Shown here one piece after another: positions 24,815 through 32,722 of a stretch of 64,000 nucleotides of DNA. The first letter of the stretch is position 1, and each line of letters starts with the position of its first letter. The translations under genes and the position numbers were made by a program. The notes beneath the pieces are model-generated. The model searched no databases and had not been told where the DNA came from. It worked only from the letters and a program-made list of their open reading frames with translations. Source of the DNA: JAKVBK01 sp022447275 (GTDB taxonomy: Bacteria; Pseudomonadota; Alphaproteobacteria; Rhodobacterales; Rhodobacteraceae); NCBI GenBank assembly GCA_047125605.1, contig CP138932.1, positions 2,418,001 to 2,482,000 of the forward strand, given 5' to 3'.

Positions 24815-26250
24815 TCTGCTGCGACGCTCTGGGAGGCATTCAAACGATCAAGGATCGCCTCGGCCGCTTCGCGCCCATCCCGAATAGCCCAGACCACCAG
24901 AGACGCGCCCCGCACGATATCGCCCACCGCATATACGCCGTCGAGATCGGTTTCATGGGTGCCAAACTTGGCTTTTACCGTGCCCCAACGGGTCACGGGC
25001 AGATCTGCTTCGCCCCAGAGCGTGGGCAGGTCTTCAGGCTCAAAGCCCAACGCCTTGATCACAAGATCGGCGGTTTCCACGTATTCGGCGCCCTCAATCA
25101 CCTCGGGCGATTGACGGCCGGACGCATCCGGAGCCCCGAGCCGCATCTTGTCGATCACGACGCCGCTGACCACATCCTCGCCCTGAAACCCTTTGGGCGC
25201 GGTCAGCCATTCGAACTGCACGCCTTCTTCCTCGGCATTGGCCACCTCGCGCTGCGAGCCGGGCATGTTGGCCCGGTCACGGCGATAGAGGCATTTCACG
25301 CTTTCGGCCCCTTGGCGCACGGCGGTGCGCACACAGTCCATCGCCGTGTCTCCGCCCCCGATAACGACCACCTTGCGGCCCTTTGCGTTCAACTCGCCGC
25401 TGTCGAACTCTTCGACGGCATCGCCGAAGTTCATCGCCCGGTTCGAAGCGGTCAGATAATCAAGAGCCCGTACGACACCCTTTGCACCAACGCCGGGTGC
25501 CTTCAGATCGCGGGATTTGTAGACGCCGGTTGCGATGATCACGGCGTCGTGGGCACCGCGAATGGCCGAGAAGGCAATGTCTTCACCGACTGTGCAATTC
25601 AAGCGGAAGGTCACGCCCGCTGCCTCCAGCTGTTCGATCCGCCGCATCACGACGTCTTTCTCAAGCTTGAAGCCCGGAATGCCATAGGTCAGCAAGCCGC
25701 CAGCGCGATCATACCGATCATAGACAGTGACCTGCACGCCTTGGCGGCGCAGCATGTCAGCCGCGGCAAGGCCACCGGGCCCTGCGCCGATAATGCCCAC
25801 GCTTTCAGCACGCTCGTGTGTGGGCGCACCGGGCTGTACCCAACCCTGCTCCCAGGCGGTGTCGGTGATATACTTCTCTACCGAGCCGATCGTCACCGTG
25901 CCGTGGCCGGATTGTTCAATGACGCAGTTGCCCTCGCACAGACGGTCTTGCGGGCAAATGCGGCCGCAAATTTCCGGGAACGTGTTGGTGGCTTGGCTCA
26001 CTTCATAGGCTTCTTGCAGCCGGCCTTCTGCGGTCAGACGGAGCCAGTCCGGAATGTTGTTGTGAAGGGGGCAGTGGGATTGGCAGTAGGGCACACCACA
26101 TTGGGAGCACCGGCTGGCCTGTTCGCCTGCTTTTTCACGGGCATATTCAGCGTAGATTTCATCGAAATCGCGCGCCCGAAGATCAGGCGGACGCTTCTCT
26201 GGCATCTCTCTTTCTACGCTTACAAATTTCAACATTGGGTTATTCGACAT
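24811..26250 (-). CDS. gltD: Glutamate synthase (NADPH) small subunit GltD
   Basis: A 479-residue FAD/NADPH subunit that feeds electrons to GltB. The N-terminal 4Fe-4S Cys motifs are CSQCGVPYCQSHCPLHNN and CGRICPQDRLCEGNC. The FAD dinucleotide fold is GIIGAGPGGLAAADML and the NADPH fold is VVVIGGGDTAMDCVRTA. The start at 26250 (MSNNPMLKF) matches the family; an ATG at 26313 adds 21 unrelated residues. The divergent uppP gene begins about 200 bp away, and the AT-rich stretch 26314-26456 between them should hold the promoters of both. Confidence 0.96.
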   Translation of the reverse strand: MSNNPMLKFVSVEREMPEKRPPDLRARDFDEIYAEYAREKAGEQASRCSQCGVPYCQSHCPLHNNIPDWLRLTAEGRLQEAYEVSQATNTFPEICGRICPQDRLCEGNCVIEQSGHGTVTIGSVEKYITDTAWEQGWVQPGAPTHERAESVGIIGAGPGGLAAADMLRRQGVQVTVYDRYDRAGGLLTYGIPGFKLEKDVVMRRIEQLEAAGVTFRLNCTVGEDIAFSAIRGAHDAVIIATGVYKSRDLKAPGVGAKGVVRALDYLTASNRAMNFGDAVEEFDSGELNAKGRKVVVIGGGDTAMDCVRTAVRQGAESVKCLYRRDRANMPGSQREVANAEEEGVQFEWLTAPKGFQGEDVVSGVVIDKMRLGAPDASGRQSPEVIEGAEYVETADLVIKALGFEPEDLPTLWGEADLPVTRWGTVKAKFGTHETDLDGVYAVGDIVRGASLVVWAIRDGREAAEAILDRLNASQSVAAE

Positions 26251-26456
26251 CGAACGCCTCCCTTCCGGAACCTGCCTGATATCCAAGCGCCCGGGGGAAA
26301 TAAAGTCACACATGCTGACCTATATGGAAGAAAATTGCGCGTTCGGCGCAGATATCTGCTTTTGCTACGCTATTTTTAGGTCATAAAAACTGACATAAAT
26401 AGGCGACTGGCATAAATCCTGCGTTTCAGTAGGCTGCGCGCGACTCATAAAGACAT

Positions 26457-27260
26457 GTGCCCATGCCCCTGCTTCACCTAATACTTCTCGCGATTATTCA
26501 AGGCGCTACCGAGTTCCTGCCGATCTCATCATCGGCCCATCTCATATTGCTGCCCGAATTGACAGGCATGGAAGATCAGGGCCTTGTCCTCGATGTTGCC
26601 GTGCATGTGGGCACCCTGTTTGCCGTCATTCTGTATTTCCGGCGCGATGTGGCCTTGGCAGCAAAGGGGTTGTTGTCGCTTGTGCAATTTCGCCTCGATA
26701 CCCCGGGCGCCTTTCTGGCGCTGTGCCTGATCATTGCCACGATTCCGGTGATGATCGTTGGCTTGGCCCTGAAGCTGTTTGGCCTGACTGATCTGCTGCG
26801 CAGCACGGCCGTCATTGGCTGGACCATGCTGGGCTTTGGTGTCTTGCTCTGGATCGCAGACCGTGGCCCCGCAGAAGGCCGGACTGCGAACCGCTGGACG
26901 ATGAAACATGCGGCGATCCTCGGTCTCTGGCAGGCCCTCGCGTTAATTCCGGGCACGTCCCGGTCCGGCATATGCATCACCGGCGCGCGCTTTCTGGGCT
27001 ACAGCAGAGACGGGGCTGCCCGGATCGCGATGCTGATGTCGATCCCCACGATCATCGCATCCGGCGCCCTTCTGGCCACGGATATTACAGCAGATGCTGC
27101 GCTGGCGCGAGACGCGGCCATCGCCGCGCTTTTTGCTTTTGTAAGCGCCCTTGCGGCGCTGCGCATCATGATGTGGCTTTTGCAAAGCGTCAGCTTCACC
27201 CCGTATGTGATCTACCGCATCGTGCTCGGCATCGCTCTGCTGGCGATTGCCTACGGTTAA
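26457..27260 (+). CDS. uppP: Undecaprenyl-diphosphatase UppP (BacA)
   Basis: A 267-residue inner-membrane enzyme with about eight hydrophobic segments that dephosphorylates undecaprenyl pyrophosphate to recycle the lipid carrier for peptidoglycan and polysaccharides. The catalytic motifs are QGATEFLPISSSAHLILLPE (about residues 14-33) and PGTSRSGICITGARFLGYSR (about residues 166-185). High-copy uppP confers bacitracin tolerance in other bacteria. The start is GTG at 26457 or ATG at 26463; both give a family-like N-terminus. Confidence 0.95.
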   Translation: MPMPLLHLILLAIIQGATEFLPISSSAHLILLPELTGMEDQGLVLDVAVHVGTLFAVILYFRRDVALAAKGLLSLVQFRLDTPGAFLALCLIIATIPVMIVGLALKLFGLTDLLRSTAVIGWTMLGFGVLLWIADRGPAEGRTANRWTMKHAAILGLWQALALIPGTSRSGICITGARFLGYSRDGAARIAMLMSIPTIIASGALLATDITADAALARDAAIAALFAFVSALAALRIMMWLLQSVSFTPYVIYRIVLGIALLAIAYG

Positions 27261-27326
27261 AGCTCAGCCATAGGCGCCTCTGCCCTTTCAAAGCTCCCCC
27301 CCCAGCCCTTCAGATCGAAGCGCGGG

Positions 27327-28439
27327 TCAAACCTCGTGAGGGGCCACCTGCACATCAACGGATTGGGCAGCATTGTTGCCAAAACCGGCCACGTCTGCAG
27401 GGGGCGTGAGGGGCTGTTCAGCACCGCTGTCATCGCGGGCGATGCAGCGCAATTGATAGCGGCCGGGGCGCGCGTCCCAGACAGCACGCCAGTGCAACCA
27501 AGCGTGACTGCCAACCGGTGCAGACAGGTCGGCCTCAATGCTGGTGGTGCCATCTGTAAGGCGCACCCCCGTGATGCGGCGGCCCGGGCCTGTCCAAGCG
27601 CGCCCTTCTACGGTGACTGGGCCGGCCTCAAGCCAACGTCTGCGAGAGTACCAATCCGGCAGCCCCGGGGGCACCATCAGAGACTTCACGCGCAAGGTGG
27701 TGACAGGCGTTCCAGCACTCTCTCGGTCTTGGCGGTAGCGATAGGTGTGCACCTGCTGGAAGCCATCAAACCGCTCTGTCAGCGCCTCGATCCGATTGAG
27801 CCACTTAACCGATGCCATCCCGTACCAGCCCGGCACGATCAGGCGCAGGGGCGCGCCGTGCTGCGGCAGCAAAGGTGCGCCATTCATGCCAGTGACGAGC
27901 AGCGGTTGCGCCGCCGCAACCTCCGCCGGAGTAAGCGAGCGGCCGAAAACGTGCCGGACGCCGTCGTCAAAACCTTCGTCTGCCCCAAAGAAGGCCCAGT
28001 CCTGCACATCAGCGGCCGAACCGGCCTCTGCCAGAAGCGGGGCCAAAGGGGTGCCTGTCCACAGCGCAGTCCCGACGGCCTCATAGAGCCAGGGCATGGA
28101 GCGGTGACGGGGATCATGGCCCGCCCGCCCATTTCCGGCGCATTCCAGCGTCACGGGCATGTCCACCTGTGGCCGTTCCAGAAGGTCGGCAAGGCTTAGG
28201 TCCAGTGGCGTGCCCACCGCGCCACCGATGCGCAGGCGGAAGCTGTCACCGGGCAGGTGGGGCATATCGAAATGGGTCAGAAGGTAGTGCGCACCAGCCG
28301 GGGTGATATCATGGCGCAGCAATTCCAACGGCAGGCCGGAATTGCGGTTGGCCAGCCCACGCTCTTCGAATGAGACATCCGTATCAGGGGCAGGCACGCG
28401 CGCGGGCAGGTTTTCAAAAGGAGCAGCTGTCATGCCCAC
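27327..28439 (-). CDS. Sulfite-oxidase-like molybdopterin oxidoreductase
   Basis: A 370-residue protein of the sulfite oxidase family. The molybdenum-ligating Cys is in VTLECAGNGRAG (about residue 100), with PWLYEAVGTALWTGTPLAPLL nearby. GMASVKWLNRIEAL is the conserved substrate-pocket region. A C-terminal Mo-co dimerisation domain (about 250-365) contains VTVEGRAWTGPGRRI. No haem domain and no Tat signal are visible, so it appears to be cytoplasmic, unlike secreted SorA. The substrate may be sulfite or another S-oxide. The neighbouring tauE gene on the same strand, 44 bp upstream, supports a sulfur role. ATG at 28433 is an alternative start. Confidence 0.85.
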   Translation of the reverse strand: MGMTAAPFENLPARVPAPDTDVSFEERGLANRNSGLPLELLRHDITPAGAHYLLTHFDMPHLPGDSFRLRIGGAVGTPLDLSLADLLERPQVDMPVTLECAGNGRAGHDPRHRSMPWLYEAVGTALWTGTPLAPLLAEAGSAADVQDWAFFGADEGFDDGVRHVFGRSLTPAEVAAAQPLLVTGMNGAPLLPQHGAPLRLIVPGWYGMASVKWLNRIEALTERFDGFQQVHTYRYRQDRESAGTPVTTLRVKSLMVPPGLPDWYSRRRWLEAGPVTVEGRAWTGPGRRITGVRLTDGTTSIEADLSAPVGSHAWLHWRAVWDARPGRYQLRCIARDDSGAEQPLTPPADVAGFGNNAAQSVDVQVAPHEV

Positions 28440-28483
28440 CTTCTAGGACGCGTGCGCCCCGCGGCCAAGCAAAGAACGCCGGA

Positions 28484-29236
28484 TCAGCCAAAGATCGCCC
28501 GGCGGATCAGATTGAGGCCGAGGGCCAGGAAAATCCAAAGGAACACCTTGCGGAACAGGGCTTGGTCCATGGCATTGCGCAGCCGCTCGCCAACCGCAAA
28601 CCCCGCCATCGCCGGGAGCACAAGCGCCAGTGAAATAAACCCCAGCTCAGACGTGAGTTGGCCGGTATGGACAAACCCCCAGGCCAGCGGCAGCGATCCC
28701 AGAAAGATCAGCAGCCCGGTCACGCGGACAAACTCATCCTTATCGACCTGCCGCGCGGTTAAATAGATCGCCATGGGAGGCGCCCATACCGCTGTCATTC
28801 CCCCCATCACACCCGCGACGCACCCCAGCCCGATCTGCGCCGCAAGATCCCACCGCTCGGGCAAGGGGGGCACCCGGAGGGCCAGATTGACCAGAACAAA
28901 CAGCACAATCACGCCGCCAAGGATCGCGTAGATCAGCCGATCTGATGCGGAGGCGGCCAGAACCGAGGTCAGACCCACACCTACAGCCAGCGTCAGTGCA
29001 AAGGGAAGATAGCGCATCAGCGCCGCGCGGATGTCACCCATGCGCCAGACCTGCCAGGCATTCGTCAGGATCATCGGAAACAGCACCAGCACAATCGCGG
29101 CGCGTGGTGCGATGAACAGCGTCATCACTCCGATCGCAGTGGTTGGCAGACCCAGGCCAACCATCCCCTTGATAGTGCCCGCCAGCAGGAACGCCACCGT
29201 GCCCAGCAGCAGCAGGCCAACGGGATCGTGCATCAC
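28484..29236 (-). CDS. TauE/SafE family sulfite or sulfoacetate exporter
   Basis: A 250-residue polytopic membrane protein with about eight hydrophobic segments. The N-terminal half has LLAGTIKGMVGLGLPTTAIG, and GVMGGMTAVWAPPMAIYL is the second TauE repeat, each with Gly/Pro-rich turns. Family members export organosulfur anions or sulfite. It lies between a sulfite-oxidase-like gene and the zinc transporter; its first codon overlaps the stop of znuB by 4 bp, so it may be co-transcribed with the zinc genes. Confidence 0.85.
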   Translation of the reverse strand: MMHDPVGLLLLGTVAFLLAGTIKGMVGLGLPTTAIGVMTLFIAPRAAIVLVLFPMILTNAWQVWRMGDIRAALMRYLPFALTLAVGVGLTSVLAASASDRLIYAILGGVIVLFVLVNLALRVPPLPERWDLAAQIGLGCVAGVMGGMTAVWAPPMAIYLTARQVDKDEFVRVTGLLIFLGSLPLAWGFVHTGQLTSELGFISLALVLPAMAGFAVGERLRNAMDQALFRKVFLWIFLALGLNLIRRAIFG

Positions 29237-30042
29237 CGGCTTTGCCTACCCGCGGGCGTGCGGCGCAAACTCACCGCGATGTGGACAACGACGAACACGC
29301 CAAGGGCCAGTACAACGATCGTCGGCCCGGTCGGCAAATCCGTTTCCATGGACACCAGCACACCGCCCAGCGCACTGGCCGCCCCCAGCACAGCCGCCAG
29401 GATGGCCAACGCTTCAGGGCTGCGGGCCAGCGGCCGCATTGCCGCCGCAGGCAAGATCAGGAGCGCACCGATCAACAAAGCGCCCACAACTTGAATCGCG
29501 ACGGCCACAACGATCGCAAGGGCGATGGTCAGGAACATCTTCTCCCGGTCAGGGCGAATGCCAGCCGCCACCGCCAGGTCAGGGTCCAGTGTTGCCGTCA
29601 ACAGCGATGACCACCGCCAGAATAGCCCCAGAAGCACCACCGCAGCCCCCACCCAGATTAAGATGACTTCGCGCGGCCCCACCGCAAGGATGTCGCCCAG
29701 CAGGTAAGCCGATAGATCCACCCGTGCGGACGGAACCGTGGCCACGGCCAACAGGCCAAATGCCAGCGAGCCATGGGCAAAGACGCCCAGAAACCCATCC
29801 GCCGCCATCCGGCCGCTCATGTTTGAAAGCAGCAATGCCAAAGCAAGGGCAATGAACAACACGCCCACGGCAATCGGCAGGTTCAGCACCAAAGACAGGG
29901 CCACGCCGCACAATGCCCCATGGGCTGTCGCATCGGAGAAATACGCCATCCGACGCCACAGCACGAAACACCCCAAAGGCCCTGCTGCCAGCGCCACACC
30001 CACGCCCGCAAGCGCCGCGCGGACTAGAAAATCGTCCAGCAT
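29233..30042 (-). CDS. znuB: Zinc ABC transporter permease ZnuB
   Basis: A 269-residue inner-membrane permease with about seven hydrophobic segments, of the ABC-3 family used for zinc and manganese uptake. The family pattern is clear: GPLGCFVLWRRMAYFSDATAHGAL split around residue 30, LLGDILAVGPREVILIW and QVVGALLIGALLILPAAAMRP. It starts at the base following the znuC stop codon. Its stop overlaps the start of tauE by 4 bp. The genes znuC and zur lie directly upstream, forming a zinc-responsive operon. Confidence 0.94.
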   Translation of the reverse strand: MLDDFLVRAALAGVGVALAAGPLGCFVLWRRMAYFSDATAHGALCGVALSLVLNLPIAVGVLFIALALALLLSNMSGRMAADGFLGVFAHGSLAFGLLAVATVPSARVDLSAYLLGDILAVGPREVILIWVGAAVVLLGLFWRWSSLLTATLDPDLAVAAGIRPDREKMFLTIALAIVVAVAIQVVGALLIGALLILPAAAMRPLARSPEALAILAAVLGAASALGGVLVSMETDLPTGPTIVVLALGVFVVVHIAVSLRRTPAGRQSR

Positions 30043-30924
30043 CTAACCGTCCTTGCCTGCACTGGACGCAGCCGGCACATCCGAAGCACGTTCCCCGACG
30101 CCGTCAGCGCCCCCGTCCCCATCACAACACTCCGGCCCGTGTACATGGCTGTGAAGCGACTGTGGGTCAGGGTCGTGGCTGTGGTCATGCTGGTGGCGGT
30201 ACAGGGCCAGTGTGCCCTTGGTTCCGGGGCCAAACAGGGCCCGGTATTCCTCTGCCTGTGCAACCACTTCAGGGGTGCCGTGGCAACACACATGCCCGTT
30301 CAGACAGATCACCCGGTCAGACGCGCTCATCACGACGTGCAACTCATGGCTCACCATGAGCACAGCGCAGCCCGTCTGCTGTCGGAGGTTTTCAACCATC
30401 TGATAGAACGCAGCCGCGCCCACCTGATCGAGGCCTTGGGTCGGCTCATCGAGCAGCAGGATCTCAGGCTGATCTAAAAGTGCCCGCGCCAACAAAACCC
30501 GCTGCGTCTGGCCACCGGACAGGGCCGCAATGGGCCTCTGTGCCAGCCCTGTCGCGCCGGCCGCCTGCAAAGCGGCGCTTTGTGCCGCAGCCCCGGTTCG
30601 GCGTGGAAGGGACAAGAAGCGTGCCACTGTCATCGGCAGGGACGGATCCAGAAACAGCTTCTGCGGCACATAGCCGACCCGCAGGCCCCGCTTGCGCACC
30701 ACCCGCCCCGAAGACACCGCCTCTGCCCCAAGCAACGCCCGTAGAAGCGTTGTTTTGCCCGAGCCATTCGGGCCGACAATCGTGACGATTTCTCCGGGTT
30801 GGATCGACAGGGTCACGTCGCGCAGCACAGGCCGACCGTCCCGTTCCACAGAGATGGATTGCGCCCCCAGAAGCGCAGTGTCTGCCCCTGCGGATTGTGG
30901 TTTGGGGCGGTGCATCAGGTTCAT
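30043..30924 (-). CDS. znuC: Zinc ABC transporter ATP-binding protein ZnuC with His-rich tail
   Basis: A 293-residue ABC ATPase that energises zinc import with ZnuA and ZnuB. Walker A is GPNGSGKTTLLRAL, the signature is LSGGQTQRVLLARAL and Walker B is ILLLDEPTQGLDQ. The last ~55 residues form a His/Asp-rich tail (HQHDHSHDPDPQSLHSHVHG) that most ABC ATPases lack and that may bind zinc. Its start lies 5 bp past the zur stop codon, and the znuB start abuts its own stop. Confidence 0.94.
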   Translation of the reverse strand: MNLMHRPKPQSAGADTALLGAQSISVERDGRPVLRDVTLSIQPGEIVTIVGPNGSGKTTLLRALLGAEAVSSGRVVRKRGLRVGYVPQKLFLDPSLPMTVARFLSLPRRTGAAAQSAALQAAGATGLAQRPIAALSGGQTQRVLLARALLDQPEILLLDEPTQGLDQVGAAAFYQMVENLRQQTGCAVLMVSHELHVVMSASDRVICLNGHVCCHGTPEVVAQAEEYRALFGPGTKGTLALYRHQHDHSHDPDPQSLHSHVHGPECCDGDGGADGVGERASDVPAASSAGKDG

Positions 30925-30929
30925 ATGCG

Positions 30930-31430
30930 TTACTCTGCCGGTTCATTCTGTCTTGCGCGGCATTCAGGACACGTGCCCGATGCCTCAATCGCGGCGGCTT
31001 CCATTGCAAAGCCCGCCTCGCGCGCTGCAGCTTCAAGTGGGTTCCCGGAGGGGGAGGTGGTTTCGGCCACCTTATCACAGGCGCTGCAGATAAGGAAAAT
31101 CGGTGAATGGGCGGAGCCGGGATGGGCACAGGCCACATAGGAATTCAGCCGCTCGATCTTGTGGGCAAACCCGTGCTCCGTCAAAAAAGCCAAGGCGCGA
31201 TAAACCACGGGCGGCTGGCGTGGCTGCCCCTCCTCAGACAAAAGCTTCAGCAGATCATAGGCGCCAAGCGCGCGATGTTCACTGAGCAGCAGTTCCAGCA
31301 CACGACGGCGCATCGGTGTCAGGCGCCACCCATTTTCCCGGCAACGCGCCTCGGCTGAAGCGAGGGCATCGCTGATGCACGCGGAATGATCGTGGCCGGA
31401 GAACCCGATAGCGGTCATTTGTCTGTCCAT
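30930..31430 (-). CDS. zur: Zinc uptake regulator Zur (Fur family)
   Basis: A 166-residue DNA-binding repressor that senses zinc. The winged helix contains RLTPMRRRVLELLLSEHRAL and PPVVYRALAFLTEHG. The structural zinc Cys pairs are in FLICSACDKV and GTCPECRARQ. The His/Cys-rich N-terminus GHDHSAC may add a metal site. The start is uncertain: 31430 (MDRQM) and 31418 (MTAIGF) are plausible. The longer frame at 31493 begins inside the Zur palindrome, so it is rejected. Zur probably represses its own operon and znuA. Confidence 0.9.
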   Translation of the reverse strand: MDRQMTAIGFSGHDHSACISDALASAEARCRENGWRLTPMRRRVLELLLSEHRALGAYDLLKLLSEEGQPRQPPVVYRALAFLTEHGFAHKIERLNSYVACAHPGSAHSPIFLICSACDKVAETTSPSGNPLEAAAREAGFAMEAAAIEASGTCPECRARQNEPAE

Positions 31431-31473
31431 TTCTGCTTGTATGGGGTTAGCCGCTGAGCTAATCCCTGTCGAC

Positions 31474-31490
31474 ATGTTATAGTATAACAT
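31474..31490. promoter_or_regulatory. Zur operator (perfect 17-bp palindrome)
   Basis: The sequence atgttatagtataacat is a perfect dyad of eight bases around a central g. It fits the alphaproteobacterial Zur box I remember (ATGTTATAnTATAACAT). It lies between the divergent zur and znuA genes, ending 20 bp before the znuA ATG. One palindrome can therefore repress both transcripts when zinc is plentiful. Confidence 0.9.
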
Positions 31491-31510
31491 CATATCTGAG
31501 GACCCAAGCC

Positions 31511-32722
31511 ATGAAATCTGTGCTGCACGTTTCGCTTTTCATCGCCCCCATCGTGGTGGGCACATCTTCGGCCACGGCTGCCCCGAAAGTTATTGCCGAT
31601 ATCGGCCCGGTTGCCGGGTTGGTTCAGGCGGTACTGGGTGACAGCGCAGAGGTGACTGCGCTGGTTCCGGCAAACCAGTCCCCCCACAATGCAGCGCTGC
31701 GGCCCTCTCAGGCCCGTGCGGCGCAAGAGGCAGACCTTGTGATTGGCATCGGACCAGAGCTGACACCCGGCCTTTGGGAAAAACTGGATGCCCTGGCCCC
31801 CAACGCGCAGATCATCTCATTGCTGGATGTCGAGGGAACGCATCTGCTGGAATATAGCGACGATCATGACGACCACGACGATCATGACGATCACGATGAT
31901 CACGACCATGACGACGAAAAGCATGCCGATCATGACGACCACGACGATCATGACCATGACGACGAAAAGCACGCCGATCATGACGACCACGATGATCACG
32001 ACCATGACGACGAAAAGCACGCCGATCATGACGACCACGACGATCATGACCACGATGACGAAAAGCACGCCGATCATGACGACCACGATGACCACGATGA
32101 CGAAAAGCACGCCGATCATGACGACCACGATGATCACGACCATGACGACGAAAAGCACGCCGATCATGACGACCACGATGATCATGACGACCATGCCGGC
32201 CATGATCACTCTGGCACCGACCCGCATGCCTGGCTTGACCCGGAAAATGCGGCACTCTGGCTCGATGCGATCGCCGATGCGCTCTCTGAGGTCGATCCCT
32301 CACAGGCGGCAGTCTACGAGGCAAATGCGGTTGCAGAAGCTCAGCGAATCGCGTCCGTGTCAGAGCAGGTTGTCGCCCAACTGTCCGAATTTGGTGCACG
32401 CAGCTATGCCTCAGGCCATGACGACATGCGCTACTTCGCAGAGCATTTCGGGCTCACCCGCGCAGCCTCTGTTCTGGACGGCGATGCAGCGCCCGCAGGC
32501 GCGGCCCGGACACGGGAAGTTGTCGAGGCGATTGCGGCCAACAATGTCGGCTGCATGCTGACAGAGGACGGCCATCCCTCACGCCTCGCAGAGCAGCTGG
32601 CCGCCGATGCCAAATTGCCGGTTCTGGAATACACGCCCCGTGGCGTCGACGGCCAGAGCTACCCGGACATGCTTGCCGCTCTGGGCAACACGCTTGCCGC
32701 GTGCTTGGGCCCCAAGGGCTAA
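31511..32722 (+). CDS. znuA: Zinc ABC transporter periplasmic binding protein ZnuA with long His/Asp repeat
   Basis: A 403-residue cluster A-I zinc-binding protein. Residues 1-24 are a signal peptide ending near ATAA-PK. Zinc-ligand His residues are in SPHNAALRPS (His59), DPHAWLDPEN and SYASGHDDMRY. Between residues about 116 and 234 is a charged loop of alternating His and Asp with six copies of an EKHAD-containing unit (see the repeat). Typical ZnuA loops have 20-50 residues. The loop probably captures zinc and hands it to the binding site. It is divergent from zur-znuC-znuB across the Zur operator. Its stop overlaps that of the GMC oxidoreductase gene by 3 bp. Confidence 0.95.
   Translation: MKSVLHVSLFIAPIVVGTSSATAAPKVIADIGPVAGLVQAVLGDSAEVTALVPANQSPHNAALRPSQARAAQEADLVIGIGPELTPGLWEKLDALAPNAQIISLLDVEGTHLLEYSDDHDDHDDHDDHDDHDHDDEKHADHDDHDDHDHDDEKHADHDDHDDHDHDDEKHADHDDHDDHDHDDEKHADHDDHDDHDDEKHADHDDHDDHDHDDEKHADHDDHDDHDDHAGHDHSGTDPHAWLDPENAALWLDAIADALSEVDPSQAAVYEANAVAEAQRIASVSEQVVAQLSEFGARSYASGHDDMRYFAEHFGLTRAASVLDGDAAPAGAARTREVVEAIAANNVGCMLTEDGHPSRLAEQLAADAKLPVLEYTPRGVDGQSYPDMLAALGNTLAACLGPKG
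31859..32214 (+). repeat. Tandem 48-bp repeat coding the His/Asp loop of ZnuA
   Basis: About six near-identical 48-base units encode HDDHDDHDHDDEKHAD, preceded and followed by partial HDD units. One unit is 6 bp shorter (missing two residues). Units differ mainly by synonymous changes (gac/gat, cac/cat), so copies are old enough to diverge yet hold the same frame. This is coding microsatellite-like DNA, not a CRISPR. Confidence 0.95.

Noticed and set aside
19504..26313. Very long antisense open frames opposite gltB and gltD (for example 21076-22626, 22738-24186 and 24691-26379 on the plus strand)
   Set aside because: They are His/Arg/Gln-rich shadows of GC-rich genes, without ribosome sites or family motifs.
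31859..32214. Repeats with a regular period, CRISPR-like at first sight
   Set aside because: They are in-frame within znuA, encode His/Asp, have no unique spacers and no cas genes nearby.
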